From contig JAIQDT010014651.1 in assembly GCA_021521415.1 (NCBI GenBank), positions 62,001-126,000 of the forward strand: DNA of 64,000 bases, read 5' to 3'. The number at the start of each line of letters is the position of its first letter. The first letter of the stretch is position 1. A model generated the notes under the pieces. That model had not been told where the DNA came from and searched no databases. It saw only the letters and a list, made by a program, of their open reading frames with translations. Of this stretch, positions 33,701-43,966 are shown one piece after another. Position numbers and translations under genes: made by a program. Source of the stretch: Bidens hawaiensis. Taxonomy: Eukaryota; Streptophyta; Magnoliopsida; Asterales; Asteraceae.

Positions 33701-36700
33701 AAAAGTCTATTTTTTGCATATGGACCCTCCACGTTTCTCATTCTTGCCAATTACATCTAAATTACTAGCTCAGTTAAATTTAATCGTTAAGTCAGGGGTA
33801 TACATGTCTTTTCACTCTTTCCTTAGTATAATACTTATTTAAAAATATTTCGGTTTTCGTCCCGGTGGTTTGTCCAAATCTGCGATTTTAGTCCAATAGT
33901 TTCAAGTTTGCAATTTTCGTCTTTGTCAAATTTGCGATTTTCGTTCTTATAATTTCATTTCACTCGCAATTAAACCCCGAATATATAACCTCGTTAAGTC
34001 TGTTCGTTAACACATCTGCGTGCCCCTCACGTGACGACCAATTTTGTCATTTTTTTCCCAAAATAAATCTCGGTCCTAATTTGCAAGCCTCCTCACGTGA
34101 GGGGCTAGGATGTATTTGGGAAAAAAGTAAAAAAAGGACAAAATTGCCCCTCACGTGAAGGGCACACTGATGATTTTAACGACTAGACTTTACGAGATTA
34201 GTGAATTCGGGTTGAATTGCAAGTGAAATAAAATCATAGAAACGAAAATTGCATATTTGAAACTACTGGACTAAAATCGCATATTTGGACAAACCATAGG
34301 GACGAAAACCACAGCTCACTGAAATAAACATTATAATAAAGAAAGAGTGGAAAGACATGTCTACCCCTGACTTAACGATTAAATTTAATGGGGTTAGTGA
34401 TTTGGATGTAATTGACAAGAATTGGAAAACGTGGAGGGTCCATATGCAAAAAATATAATTTTTTGAACTAAATTCGCATTATTTGCCAAATCACAATGAC
34501 GAAAATGACACTTTACTCGTTGTGAAAATAATGGGTTAAAGGGATCAAAAATGGGTCAAATGGTTTGATTAAAGAGGCCGGCTAGTTGAGTTCCTTAACT
34601 AAACGAATCAAATAGGTAAACCCATGTACAAACCATTTAATTAAGATATATTGGTTTTTTATTAATCCAAACTATTATCTTTTGGTACGATGTCGGTCAT
34701 AACTAACGAATTAGCTGCTGATGGTCTCATCTTTTAAATTTTAATGTATTTGTTCCCAACAGTTTGCGACTAACAGAATCCTTACGTCGTTACCTTTTTT
34801 TGAACGGCGAATTTCAATTTGGAGTAAAGTTCGCACACCCCACTCGAGCCAAGACTATGTTGTCTTAACCGGGCCCACGCTTGGCGTTCGAGTTTGGCAT
34901 CGTTCCCCGAGAAAATTTCAGGCCACCTGCCACTAGACAAATGTTGTACCTATCACAGAAGGGGAGTCCCTCTGCTGCAAATACACCCTAATAGAAAACT
35001 CGGACGACCTCTGGACTCGAACTCTTGACCTCAAAGAGGCCAGAGTCTTATCCATCATTGGGCTGGCCATCGGGGGAGACACAATGGTTTACGTCGTTAC
35101 CTTCAGGTCACCGAAAAATGCTTTTGGTCGGAAAAGTCACATTTTTTGCCAGACAACTCAACCAAAACACCGCTACCACCACCAGCTGACTCACCAGTCA
35201 CCACCAACCAACCACCACTTGAGCACCACAAGCAGACTTCGACGATGGTTCTAGGGTTCCGACAACCTCAATAATTAGGGCTTTTATTATAAAAAGGTTC
35301 TTAAAGGTCCAATCCAAGGTCACAAAGATGTCTGGGACGAAAATATTTGAGTTTTTGGGAAAAAAATGTGACTTTTCCGGCAAAAAATGTTTTATAGGCG
35401 ACTTGCAACTAACCGGGTTAAGATTATGTTAGTAGCGGACCGTTGGAAACAAATACTTTAAAAGATGGAACCGTCAGGAACCAATTCATTATTTAGGACT
35501 GACAACGACCAAAAAATAGTAGTTAGAATTAATAAAAATCAATAAACCTTTAATTAAAAAGGTCAACAAAAACATGACATGTTTTTAAATGGTTAAAATA
35601 TATCAACTTAATTTCATGTTACGTTCGTATCATATCAGAAATTGTCAACTAAGCGACATTAATATTTAGGTCATTATTATATTCTTTTAGGCTTTTTCTG
35701 TTAATAAATAATACAAAAAAAAATCATTACAAGTTAGGAAGTATTTGTGTGAGTTTATAAAACTGGTTGAAAAACAAAATACACTTGACAAAACTATTTC
35801 AAAAATTTCAAATTAAAGCTTTTAATAATTGTTTTTGCTTTTCAAAAACAAATAAGCAAAAACAACCACTTTAATAGCTCACACAAACTCTTATATGGGA
35901 ATATGAGATAATCTTTGTACGAAATAAAGGGCCACAATAAATAAATAAATAAATAACATCAGGAAAAAACATGTGTTAGAACCGGTTGGGGGTGCCAATC
36001 AACATTTTGCAAGCTGGCATAGAAAATCAAAGTGCATATGCAGATTCTGACTAGTTGGCTTTTGATCTTTGTTTTTTTGTTCTCATTTTGTTTTTATATA
36101 ATTGCAAATTGCAAATTGCAAATTGCAAATTGTAGTAGTTGGAAAAAATACAGACACATGAACGTGACAAGCAGCATAAAAATCGTTCATGTGTTTCTAA
36201 AGTCAAGATTGTCACCCATTAACTATATGTATTGTTTTTGGATACGTAAATGAATTGAGTGTCGCTTTATGCAAGCCAATTTTTAAATAAAAAAACTGTA
36301 AAAAAATACATAAATACGTGTAGGTATTTCTCTAAGTATGATATACAAATCTGTTATGTAACTAACCAACTATATTAACGCTTATCTACATAAATACGGT
36401 TCTTTATTTAAAATTTATTCTAATACGCTTGTTTATTTAAAAATGGATAATTATGTAGATAATTAGTGAAAATAATAAGCTTTTTTTAAGTTGAAAGTTT
36501 GCATAGACAGGAATGCAACAGCAAATTGCAAAGAATTTTAAAAAAAGTTTGGTAGGAAAATGACATCTTCGGTTTCGATTATTTTTTTTTATGAGTAATA
36601 GATTACAAGAAAATGACAAGCTTTATTAAAAAACTCGGTAAATTAAATTTCTAAAATTTATAGTGTGGGTTTAGTTTGCGTTAAACCCATAAACATTTTA

Positions 36701-37713
36701 GATAAACAATTTTTGTGTCAACGCCACATATTCACGAGTGTACATGTTTATCTCATTTACTTAATCTTTTTTTATTTGATAAAATGTGTTTGGTACGATA
36801 ACTTAAACTATCTTGTCATTTATTATATATCTTGCTATATATATCATGTTATGTTACATTTTAATATTCCCGGTTTACATGTTTATCTCATTTACTTAAC
36901 CTTTTTTTTGTTTAATAAATTGTGTTTTGTACGGTAACTTAAAATATCTTGCTATATATTATGTTACATTTTAAGTTGACAGAGTATAAATATATAATTG
37001 CTTTAAAAAGTTAAAAGCAATATCTGCATTTGTAATTTTGAAATATTAATACATATATAACAAGAAAAAGAAAATAAAGTATTTTATTCAGGTTCAGCAA
37101 GTTGTGTTTATGTAAAGTCATGAGAACTCGTGTGTTATGTTCGATTTCATGTTTTACTCATAATAATCTAAACCACTCCATATACAAAAGCTACTAAATT
37201 TAATAGACGGATTATGAAGGCTCGTAGACCACTTTCGAGTTCATGTCAGGCTCAATCCACAAGCATGACCGGTTTAAAAAGTTCTTGTTGATTGTAAACT
37301 AATGCCACTTGACATGAATAATATAATCTTTTAAAATCCATTGTACTCACCATTAGCTAACCAGAAAACCTATAATTATAAAATAATCATGTATATATAA
37401 TAAAAACAATGAGACACGGTCCATGAACGGTAACGTAAAAGAGGGAAAGATGACGCAAACACACGGGTTGTACGCCGGGCAATTCTAATTGTACGTACCG
37501 GTAGACGACCACAATCGGCAACGGTTTGTTACAAACAATGGTTGGAAGATCTCGTGCCGGTTCGAAAGCCGTCAAGCAATCTAACCTGACCTCCACAAGG
37601 TCTGCACCTTCATTCTTGGCTCGAACCATATCTTGGACCATGTGTTCAACGGAATGAGTCATCAATGGTACACATACCATTGTTGTTTTTTTCAACAACC
37701 CCACACTACCCAT
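29697..37713 (-). CDS. QDH-like: Probable quinate dehydrogenase (DHQD/SDH family), 10 exons
   Basis: Enzyme of the shikimate/quinate branch point, 519 residues. Exons (minus strand): 37713-37499, 32415-32310, 32212-31994, 31924-31584, 31508-31445, 31174-31066, 30517-30368, 30264-30116, 29979-29817 and 29740-29697. Each intron is GT-AG and all phases join without a stop (CDS 1560 nt). N-terminal type I dehydroquinase-like domain (about 12-235): Glu41, Arg43 and Schiff-base Lys158 are present, but the catalytic His is Tyr131, an Arg is Gln196, and APGQPT is reduced to AGLPT. C-terminal dehydrogenase domain (about 240-519): HSKGP (Ser251, Gly253), Gly296, catalytic Lys300, Asn321, Asp338, GAGGAG at 375-380, FDIDYD at 397-402, and EMFLRQAVGQF. 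Gly at both 253 and 296 is the pattern I recall for plant quinate dehydrogenases; shikimate dehydrogenases have Ser and Thr there. Asp398 favours NAD over NADP. An in-frame TAA 12 codons upstream of the ATG argues against a plastid transit peptide. Family certain; quinate specificity and NAD use inferred. Confidence 0.93.
30691..30778. repeat. (TTA)n microsatellite in intron 6 of QDH-like gene
   Basis: About 29 uninterrupted ATT/TTA units within intron 6 (30518-31065). Likely length-polymorphic. Confidence 0.97.
31261..31433. mobile_element. Harbinger/Tourist-like MITE in intron 5
   Basis: 173-bp hairpin element whose two arms of about 75-80 bp are nearly complementary (TTTGGGATTGCTTCTTAAAA on the left, matched by TTTTAAGAAGCAATCTCAAA on the right; centre near GCACCTTGCTTTTAGGTG). 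TTA target duplications lie at 31258-31260 and 31434-31436. Ends are GGGGGTGTTTGG-like, as in PIF/Harbinger MITEs. It ends seven bases from the donor site of intron 5 (GT at 31444-31443). Confidence 0.88.
32539..32852 (+). mobile_element. Non-autonomous Helitron-like copy in intron 1
   Basis: Plus orientation. It starts A|TCTATACTCTCTAA and shares TTTACTTTAAAACTGTTTTAAAG-type sequence and TTTATTGTTTCTTGTATACTGA with the copies at 38335-38667 and 40919-41244. The 3' end (AACTAG near 32850) has lost the terminal hairpin seen in copy 38335-38667. Confidence 0.7.
33084..33448 (+). mobile_element. 5'-truncated L1 LINE tail in intron 1
   Basis: 365 bp flanked by perfect 15-bp target duplications gttggtgggttgaat (33069-33083 and 33449-33463) and ending in an A-run (33440-33448). 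It encodes the end of L1 ORF2 (WCLWKKRNDLVHNG, then FEEIKSLSYLWIKIRSKKR), followed by a short 3' UTR. Dead on arrival through 5' truncation, and antisense to the host gene. Confidence 0.93.
33646..34518. mobile_element. Mutator-like element A, with a nested second element
   Basis: Terminal inverted repeats of about 200 bp start GAGTAAAGTGTCATTTTCGTC and end with the complement. They are flanked by perfect 10-bp duplications gttgtgaaaa (33636-33645 and 34519-34528). The middle (about 33853-34313) is itself an inverted-repeat unit (GGTTTGTCCAAATCTGCGAT ... GCATATTTGGACAAACC) of the family found at 41553-41990, apparently inserted later. No transposase. Lies in intron 1 of the QDH-like gene. Confidence 0.88.
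34645..35548. mobile_element. Inverted-repeat DNA element with SINE inside
   Basis: The outer segments are inverted repeats: TTTTTTATTAATCCAAAC...ATCTTTTAAATTTTAATGTA on the left, matched in reverse by 35400-35540. A 9-bp tttaattaa (34636-34644 and 35549-35557) may be its target duplication, but it is low-complexity. A second inverted pair (GGAAAAGTCACATTTTTTGCC) lies at about 35130 and 35365. The SINE at 34797-35088 was inserted later. No transposase coding. Confidence 0.7.
34797..35088 (-). mobile_element. tRNA-derived SINE, perfect 15-bp target duplication
   Basis: Minus strand. The head, at about 35078, has an A-box-like GATGGCCAGCCCAATGATGG and a B-box AGTTCGAGTCC about 55 bp further on, as in a tRNA-type pol III promoter. 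The body follows and ends in an A-tail (T-run 34797-34801 on plus). Flanks are identical 15-mers ttacgtcgttacctt at 34782-34796 and 35089-35103. It sits inside the DNA element 34645-35548, which sits in intron 1. Confidence 0.88.
35737..35890. mobile_element. 154-bp Tourist-like MITE in intron 1
   Basis: The ends are inverted repeats (AGTATTTGTGTGAGTTTATAA and the complement CTCACACAAACTC), flanked by TTA at 35734-35736 and 35891-35893. The interior is a hairpin around GCTTTTCAAAAAC. PIF/Harbinger-type by target site and length. Confidence 0.75.
35894..37498. other. Rest of intron 1, short tandem repeats only
   Basis: Intronic sequence up to the exon 1 donor (GT at 37498-37497). It contains a 7-bp tandem TTGCAAA (about 36104-36131) and two diverged copies of a segment of about 136 bp beginning ACATGTTTATCTCATTTACT (about 36742 and 36878). 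No further element or gene is supported. Confidence 0.75.
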
Positions 37714-37801
37714 TTTCCTAACTATCCAAGAACCAACAAAATCTTTTTATAAAATCAAAAATGTTGGTTCTGGTTAATGAGGAGGGAGGATTTGGATTGG
37801 G

Positions 37802-37810
37802 AATTTATAT
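37802..37810 (-). promoter_or_regulatory. Candidate TATA box of QDH-like gene
   Basis: Minus-strand CAATATAAATTCC about 90 bp upstream of the ATG at 37713. It would give a 5' leader of about 60 nt. Prediction from position and sequence only. Confidence 0.45.
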
Positions 37811-38334
37811 TGGGAAAAAAGTTGGTAAGAGATAGGGGGGTTGGTGAGTCTGACGTGGAAATGATGTGGCAGGTATTAGCTGTTGGGGAAGATTAATTTA
37901 TTAATTACATTGAATTGAATTGAATTGAACAAGTCAAATATGTGCAAGTGGAAGTGAAGAACCCTACAATGAAGGTGCAAAATGATTAAGAAAATGGTGA
38001 TTTATGAACAAGATAGGAGGAAAGTGGGCATGGAAATTTGAAAATGGAAGGAAGGAGTTGGTGGCCACTATTTATTTAGGATTAGGATTGGGATTAAGAG
38101 TTTGCGGGTTATTCTTTTCGTCACCAACAATGTATGATGTGGCTTTAAGATTCACCATGAGTTCCTGTAACATGGTTACTACTATTTCATTTCAAGTCTT
38201 TACGCCACTTGGAACATGATTTGAGGTACCTGTTTGATAAATGGTTTCATTGAAACACGAACATTATTTTAATAAGTGAGTTAATATGTTGTCTCGTTCA
38301 ACGCTTTTGGAAAAAGTTTACATTCATATTCTAA
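37811..38334. other. Upstream region of QDH-like gene
   Basis: Promoter-proximal region between the candidate TATA box and the Helitron at 38335. One GAATT phrase is repeated (GAATTGAATTGAATTGAA, near 37914). The ORF at 38004-38219 has no recognisable motif and I do not call it a gene. Confidence 0.6.
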
Positions 38335-38667
38335 ACTAGTTTGAGGCCCGTATACTATACGGGTGGTTCTTGAAAATACAATATTTAATAAATAATCAGT
38401 ATACAAGAAACAATAAACCCGTTAAACACTATTAACACAGTCGTTGTATAATAGTCTTTAAAAAAATTTTAAAGTAAATATTTAATTATAAATATCAAAT
38501 GTTTGAAAAAAAAAGTAAATATTAAATTAACAAATTTTGAAGCAAAAATTTTAAGAAAATGGTAACTATTATTTTATTAATACAAATTTGTTAAAAATGA
38601 TAAGGTTTAATGTAGGAGTGACAAGTGACAAAACTTGTAAGCTTTTATTAGAGGATATAGATATAGA
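38335..38667 (-). mobile_element. Non-autonomous Helitron-like element, best copy
   Basis: On the minus strand it begins TCTATATCC after an A, and ends with a hairpin CCCGTATAGTATACGGG followed by CCTCAAACTAGT and a T. That is a Helitron 3' end (hairpin, then CTRRT, inserted between A and T). About 333 bp, non-coding, in the upstream region of the QDH-like gene. Two relatives lie at 40919-41244 (same orientation) and 32539-32852 (opposite). Confidence 0.8.
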
Positions 38668-38707
38668 TATGAAAGATGATGAATTTGAGATTATATATTT
38701 AATTAAT

Positions 38708-39813
38708 GGGAAAATTCCCAAAATGATCCAAAACAAGAGAGAGAGAAAAAAAAAATCCTAAATGGGTCAAAGTTCCCAAACTAACCCATCAAATACGTAC
38801 TGAGGAGACGCTTTGGTAAAATAAACGACGAGATTTTAAAACCAATCAAAAGGTGACATGTGTAAAGGATCTGACCCATTAGACGGGATTTTTAAAAATC
38901 TCGTCTGTTCCGACCATATTTTTTAGTTAAATCATTTTTTTTTAAAAAACAGTCCATCCAGACGGTTTTTTTATGTTTGTTGTCTAGTCCGTTCAAATTA
39001 TTATTAATCCTAACTTCTTCATCTTCATCTTCTTCTTCTTCTTCATCTTTATCATCTTCATCTTCGTCTTCATTTCTTCATCTTCATCATCTTCATTTCT
39101 TCATCTTCATTTATAAGATGAAGGAAAAACGTACCAATAACTTTTGCTAAACCAAGCCCCAAACCGATGGTAGAATAAGCAAATGACATGATAGCAGCAA
39201 CAAGGGATAACCATGCCATGTTATGAAAATTTGGTATAGACATGAGAATTTGCACAAGTCCAAACAATAGCATATAGATGCTGTCTGGATGTGTACAAGT
39301 AGCATCATGCCCTTGTTCGTGGTAACAATTTGATTTTAATATAGCCCTGCATCAATATGATGAAAATTAATTTAATTCATCATATCAAATTTCCAATACT
39401 TGTGAAAAAATTCACCTCATACTGGTAGCAGTTGCAATAGTGTAAGCAATGTCATTCCCATATAAACTGTCGTTTAATAAAGATGAAGATGACAAAGATG
39501 AAGATGAAGATGAAGAAGTTAGGATTAATAATTTGAATGGACTAGACAACAAACATAAAAAACCGTCTGGATAAACTGTTTTTTAAAAAGTGATTTAACT
39601 AAAAATATGGTCGGAACAGACGAGATTTTTAAAAATCCCGTCTAATGGGTCAGATCATTTACACATGTCACCTTTTGATTGGTTTTAAAATCTCATCGTT
39701 TATTTTACCAAAGCGTCTCCTCAGTACATATTTGATGAGTTGTTTCGGGAATCTTGACATAATTAAGATTTTTTTTTCTCTCTCATGTTTTGGATCATTT
39801 TGGGAATTTTCCC
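38708..39813. mobile_element. Pack-MULE carrying amino acid permease exons
   Basis: 1106 bp. Terminal inverted repeats of about 330-370 bp begin GGGAAAATTCCCAAAATGAT and contain GACGAGATTTTTAAAAATCC and a CTTCAT-rich stretch. Perfect 9-bp target duplications ttaattaat lie at 38699-38707 and 39814-39822. Between the repeats is a host gene fragment (39131-39470) and no transposase, which defines a Pack-MULE. Confidence 0.93.
39131..39470 (-). pseudogene. Captured amino acid permease (AAP) gene fragment
   Basis: Fragment of an amino acid/H+ symporter gene (membrane importer). The upstream exon piece (about 39466-39416) encodes DIAYTIATATSM. A 69-bp GT-AG intron follows (39415-39347). The next exon (39346-39133) encodes ILKSNCYHEQGHDATCTHP, then a stretch with MAWLSLVAAIMSFAYSTIGL, matching the AAP middle with its membrane helices. 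The frame is kept across the intron and the exon ends at a GGTACGT donor-like site, so genomic DNA rather than cDNA was captured. A chimeric ORF runs on into the terminal repeat, ending in a Lys/Met/Glu-rich tail. Not a functional transporter. Confidence 0.9.
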
Positions 39814-39822
39814 TTAATTAAT

Positions 39823-40245
39823 ACTCTAACCTTTAAATTTTAAAGTGAAACTAGTATTTAGGGACATGTATCTTGCGGTAGTAACGTTATACCGAAAAAA
39901 AAAAAAGCTAGACAAAACTTTTAACAATGTGCATGCGTTGTGACTTGCGGCGTGTCAACTCATAAAGTTTAAACCAAAACGTAGAACATTATCGTTAAAA
40001 AGAATAGGTAAGTCCAAACGCTAAAAAAACATTATTGAAGCATGTTGGAATGAATAATAATAGTAATTAAATAAAATTAAAAGTAAACCATAAGGGTAAT
40101 TATGTACTCTTACTAATAGTATAACGGTGGTGGGACTGTGGCCTGTGGGAGTTCCCATTCTGCGCCAATTCATCTTTCAACCCCTTTAAGCTCGCATCAG
40201 TCCACACGTCATTCCTTACAATGCATATTTCAATCGTGGAAAACC
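39823..40245. other. Spacer, no gene seen
   Basis: AT-rich spacer between the Pack-MULE and the plastid insertion. No motif, repeat or ORF I can support. Confidence 0.65.
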
Positions 40246-40252
40246 CGTTTTA

Positions 40253-40645
<393 letters not shown>

Positions 40646-40918
40646 TTAGCTAAACCCTTCTCAAATAAAAATAATAAAACTTAAAATAAAAATAGCAAAA
40701 AAATAATAACAAAATACAACACTTGATAAAAAAACATAAATCAAATTTAAAAACTAAATTAAAATTTAATTTTTGAATTAAAATGTAATAATATATATTT
40801 ATAAGATTTTGTATTTATATTAAAAATCAATATAAGCGATTAAGATTTAAAACATCTTAACAATTAATTTGGGCCACTAAAAATCAATTTGGGCGATAAC
40901 TAAAATTTGTATATATTT

Positions 40919-41244
40919 TGATTTGAGGCCCGTATACAACACGAGCAGTTTTTGAAAATATAATATTTAATAAATAATCAGTATACAAATAACAATAAAC
41001 CCGTAAACACTATTAATAAAATCATTGTCAATAGTTTTTAAAACAGTTTTAAAGTAAAGCATAATTATAAATACCAAATGTTTAAAAAAAGAATATAAAG
41101 TAAATATTAAATTAACAAATTTGAAGCATGTATTTTAAGAATTATAATTATTATTTTACTATTATAAATTTGTTAAAAAAATGTGAGGATTAATATAGGA
41201 GTGACAAGTGATAAAACTTGTAGCATTTTATTAGAGAGTATAGA
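40919..41244 (-). mobile_element. Non-autonomous Helitron-like element, second copy
   Basis: Minus strand, 5' end A|TCTATACTCTC at 41244. It shares TTTAATAAATAATCAGTATAC, CAATAAACCCGT and GTGACAAGTG with the 38335-38667 copy. The 3' hairpin has decayed (CTCGTGTTGTATACGGG), as has the CTAGT end. Confidence 0.72.
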
Positions 41245-41552
41245 TTTCCTAACTCATATATCTTCTTCGTCTTCAAGATGCAGACATCACCACTACGCCA
41301 CCACCAAATCAAGCCATCATCATAGCGCCACAACTAAATTAAACCTTTGATGATCTTCATTCCGCTAATAATTTACATTTAAATAGACATTTAAATGGAG
41401 CAGGACAATCGAGATGGCTACTTCGAGCATGGTGTGTTTTTGTCGTGCCGATGAAGGCGGGGTGGTGTTCCCCTCGGGGCAGAAACCATTCAGTGGCTAC
41501 CCCGAGGCACTCTAACCACTCTAAGAGAAGAAAATTAAAAAACATAGAGTGA
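41245..41552. other. Spacer, no gene seen
   Basis: Contains a small ORF (minus, 41545-41357) with no recognisable motif. Nothing else supportable. Confidence 0.6.
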
Positions 41553-41990
41553 ACCGTGGTTTTTGTACTTGTGGTTTGTCCAAATCCGCTGTTTTAGTCC
41601 AATAGTTTTAAATTTACGATTTTCGTCCATGTGGTTTAATTTTACTTCCAATTAAATCCGAATTCAATAATATCGTGAAGGCTGGTTATTAAATCCATCA
41701 GTGTGCCCTTCATGTGAGGAATAGTTTTGCCCCACCCCCCCCCCCCAAATACACCCCAGCCCCTAACATGATAGGGCTTGCGGATTAGAACTATGGTTTA
41801 TTTGGGTAAAAAAGGACAAAACTACACCTCATGTGAGGGGCACGTTGATGGGTTTAACGATTAGACTTAACGGGGTTAATAAATTCGAGTTTAATTGCAA
41901 CTGAAATGAAATCGCATGAACGAAAATCGTAAATTTGAAACTATTGGACTAAAACCGTAGATTTAAACAAACCCATAGAAACAAAAACCC
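41553..41990. mobile_element. Small inverted-repeat element, MULE-like
   Basis: Ends are imperfect inverted repeats (GTGGTTTTTGTAC...GGTTTGTCCAAATC and complement GGGTTTGTTTAAATC). The interior shares TTTTAGTCCAATAGTTT and TGTGCCCTTCATGTGAGG with the unit nested in 33646-34518. A C-homopolymer of about 14 lies near 41735. No clear target duplication, so the boundaries are approximate. Confidence 0.6.
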
Positions 41991-42163
41991 CAGTATATTC
42001 AAATACATAATATGCAATAAAAACTTGTGAATTGAGCTTGTGGTATGTACCATCCAAATAAGGGTATCCGACTAACCAACAAAAAGAACATGAGGTTCAA
42101 CCAAACTTAGAAAAAAAATGAATAGTGAAGAAATTATATTTAATAAGAGTGTTGTTAAATGTA

Positions 42164-43257
42164 GACAGAATTACAGAAATTGTCCTTTATGTTTACAACA
42201 GATTTCACTCATGGTCCTTTATCTTTAAAATTAACATGTTTTATCCTTTACGTTTACAAATCTCACAGTGTTTGTCCTTTGTCCCTAACTCAGTTAGTTT
42301 TTCTCGTTAAATTAGGTCATGTGCATTGCACCTGAGGGTAAATTGGTAACTTTGCTCATATACTTAAAAGACTTAATAAATTAATTGTTTTCCCATTTGC
42401 AGACTTTCAGCCCCTACCATTTTTAATGACGACAACCACCACCGGAAAGCACCATGAACGCCTCCATACTCACAGCAATTCTTGTCACCACCATCCACCC
42501 AAACAACGTTGTCAGAAAAAGTGCAGCTTTGGCACTCAACGAAGTAACGAGATCTGAATTGCGTTACCGATAACAAGATCTGAAACTCATCCGTCTCCGG
42601 AAACACGAAGGGGGTAAGTAAAGATAGTGGTCGTACCGGCGATAGGGTAGGGTGGAGACGAAAGGGTTTGTACAAGTGGTGGCTGCGATGGTGTGGCAAA
42701 TCCGGAGAAGACTGGAACAGATCTGGGTTCAACAACGTTAAGGAGATCTTCTAAATTATCTTGGCAGATCTAGTGTGGCGGTGTTATTATCAAAGAGGGC
42801 AGATCTGGTGGCGGCGGGTGGTGTCGGAGGTTTGCTCAAGGGTTAAAAAATGGTTAAGAATCAGTTTTTCCGGCGGGGAGGTGGCAATAAGCTCGTTTCT
42901 CCGGTGGTTGTGGTGGTCATTTCACGCCGGTGGTGGTGTTATCATGTCGGTGCTGGTGGGTTCCGTTTGTTGCAGTGGTGTTGGGTGGGGGTGATCAGTG
43001 ATGGTGATGGGGAGAGGGAGATATTTATGTTTTGTTTATTTATCAACACTTTTTTAATTAAATAGGTAAATTGACCAATTTGCCCTCATGTGCTTTGCAC
43101 ATGACTTGACTTAACGAGAAAAAGTAACCGAGTTGGTGTTAAAGGACAAACGTTGTAGGATTTTGAAACGTAAAGGACAAAACATGTCAATTTAGAACAT
43201 AAAGGACAATGAGTGAAATTTAGTGCAAACATAAAGGATGATCTCTGTAATTCTGTC
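42164..43257. mobile_element. Mutator-like element B, non-autonomous
   Basis: 1094 bp. Terminal inverted repeats of about 200 bp start GACAGAATTACAGA and include TTGTCCTTTATGTTTAC. Perfect 9-bp target duplications ttaaatgta lie at 42155-42163 and 43258-43266. The GC-richer interior (42400-43010) differs in composition from the flanks and holds overlapping ORFs (minus 42735-42373; plus 42761-42994) without motifs I recognise, so captured host DNA is possible but unproven. Confidence 0.92.
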
Positions 43258-43266
43258 TTAAATGTA

Positions 43267-43966
43267 TCATCAAGTTTATATTAGTTTTTACTAAATATTC
43301 CCATTTCCTCAAGTTACATTTGTATGATTCAAACTTTTTTGTTGTTTTTTTTGTCATTTTGTTATCTTTTATTCATTATTATTTTTAAAACAATTTTTTT
43401 TCTATTTTTATTTAAAATTTTTTTTATTTATATTTTTATGTATATTAAAAAGCATTTCCTTAAAAAAAACAAAAAAGGTTTTTTCCTTATTTAAAAACCG
43501 ACGTTTTTCTTGTTTTAAAAAGAATGCTTTTTTATACTACTTTTAATCTTTTTGGAGAGTTTCATTTTTTTTTTAAAAAAAAGCAAGAGATAATTTACAT
43601 TCTTTTATAAAAATCATATTGTTTTTCTTTTTAAATATAAAGGTTAAATAACATACAACTTGATAAACAAATTTGGCTTTTTTCTCAGGTAACATTAATC
43701 TTATGCACCTGAACCTAACAATAAAAAAACAAATTGTTTTAAATACATTTTATAAAAGAAATAATAATAAACTAGCTAGAGAAAGTATAAACAACTTTTA
43801 AATACATGTAAAAAGTAAACACATTTTAGTAATATCTTAAAGAAACAAAACAATAAAACCAATAATAAAATATATCAAAGGACTATAAAATAAAATAAAA
43901 AAGTTAATAGTTTTTTATTTGATATTTTGAGAGAAGTATAAAAACCTAAAACCATTCAATCTCTAA
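43267..43966. other. AT-rich spacer, no gene seen
   Basis: Long A and T runs (43320-43620) and no ORF. It ends at the start of the Athila-type LTR. Confidence 0.7.

Noticed and set aside
34645..35548. Firm superfamily assignment for the SINE-bearing inverted-repeat element
   Set aside because: The 9-bp flank tttaattaa is low-complexity and the ends are diverged, so Mutator-like origin is only possible.
37700..37760. Typical MYB AC-element controlling the QDH-like gene
   Set aside because: AACCAACA occurs near 37765 on the minus strand but is not a full AC element, and one short match is expected by chance.
38004..38219. 71-codon plus-strand ORF upstream of the QDH-like gene
   Set aside because: No motif, and it lies in the promoter region next to the Helitron. 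Length is expected by chance in this sequence.
39070..39273. 67-codon ORF as a real permease gene
   Set aside because: It is the captured fragment in a Pack-MULE reading into the terminal repeat.
42373..42735. 120-codon minus-strand ORF inside MULE B as a gene
   Set aside because: No recognisable domain and it runs into the terminal repeat. At most captured DNA.
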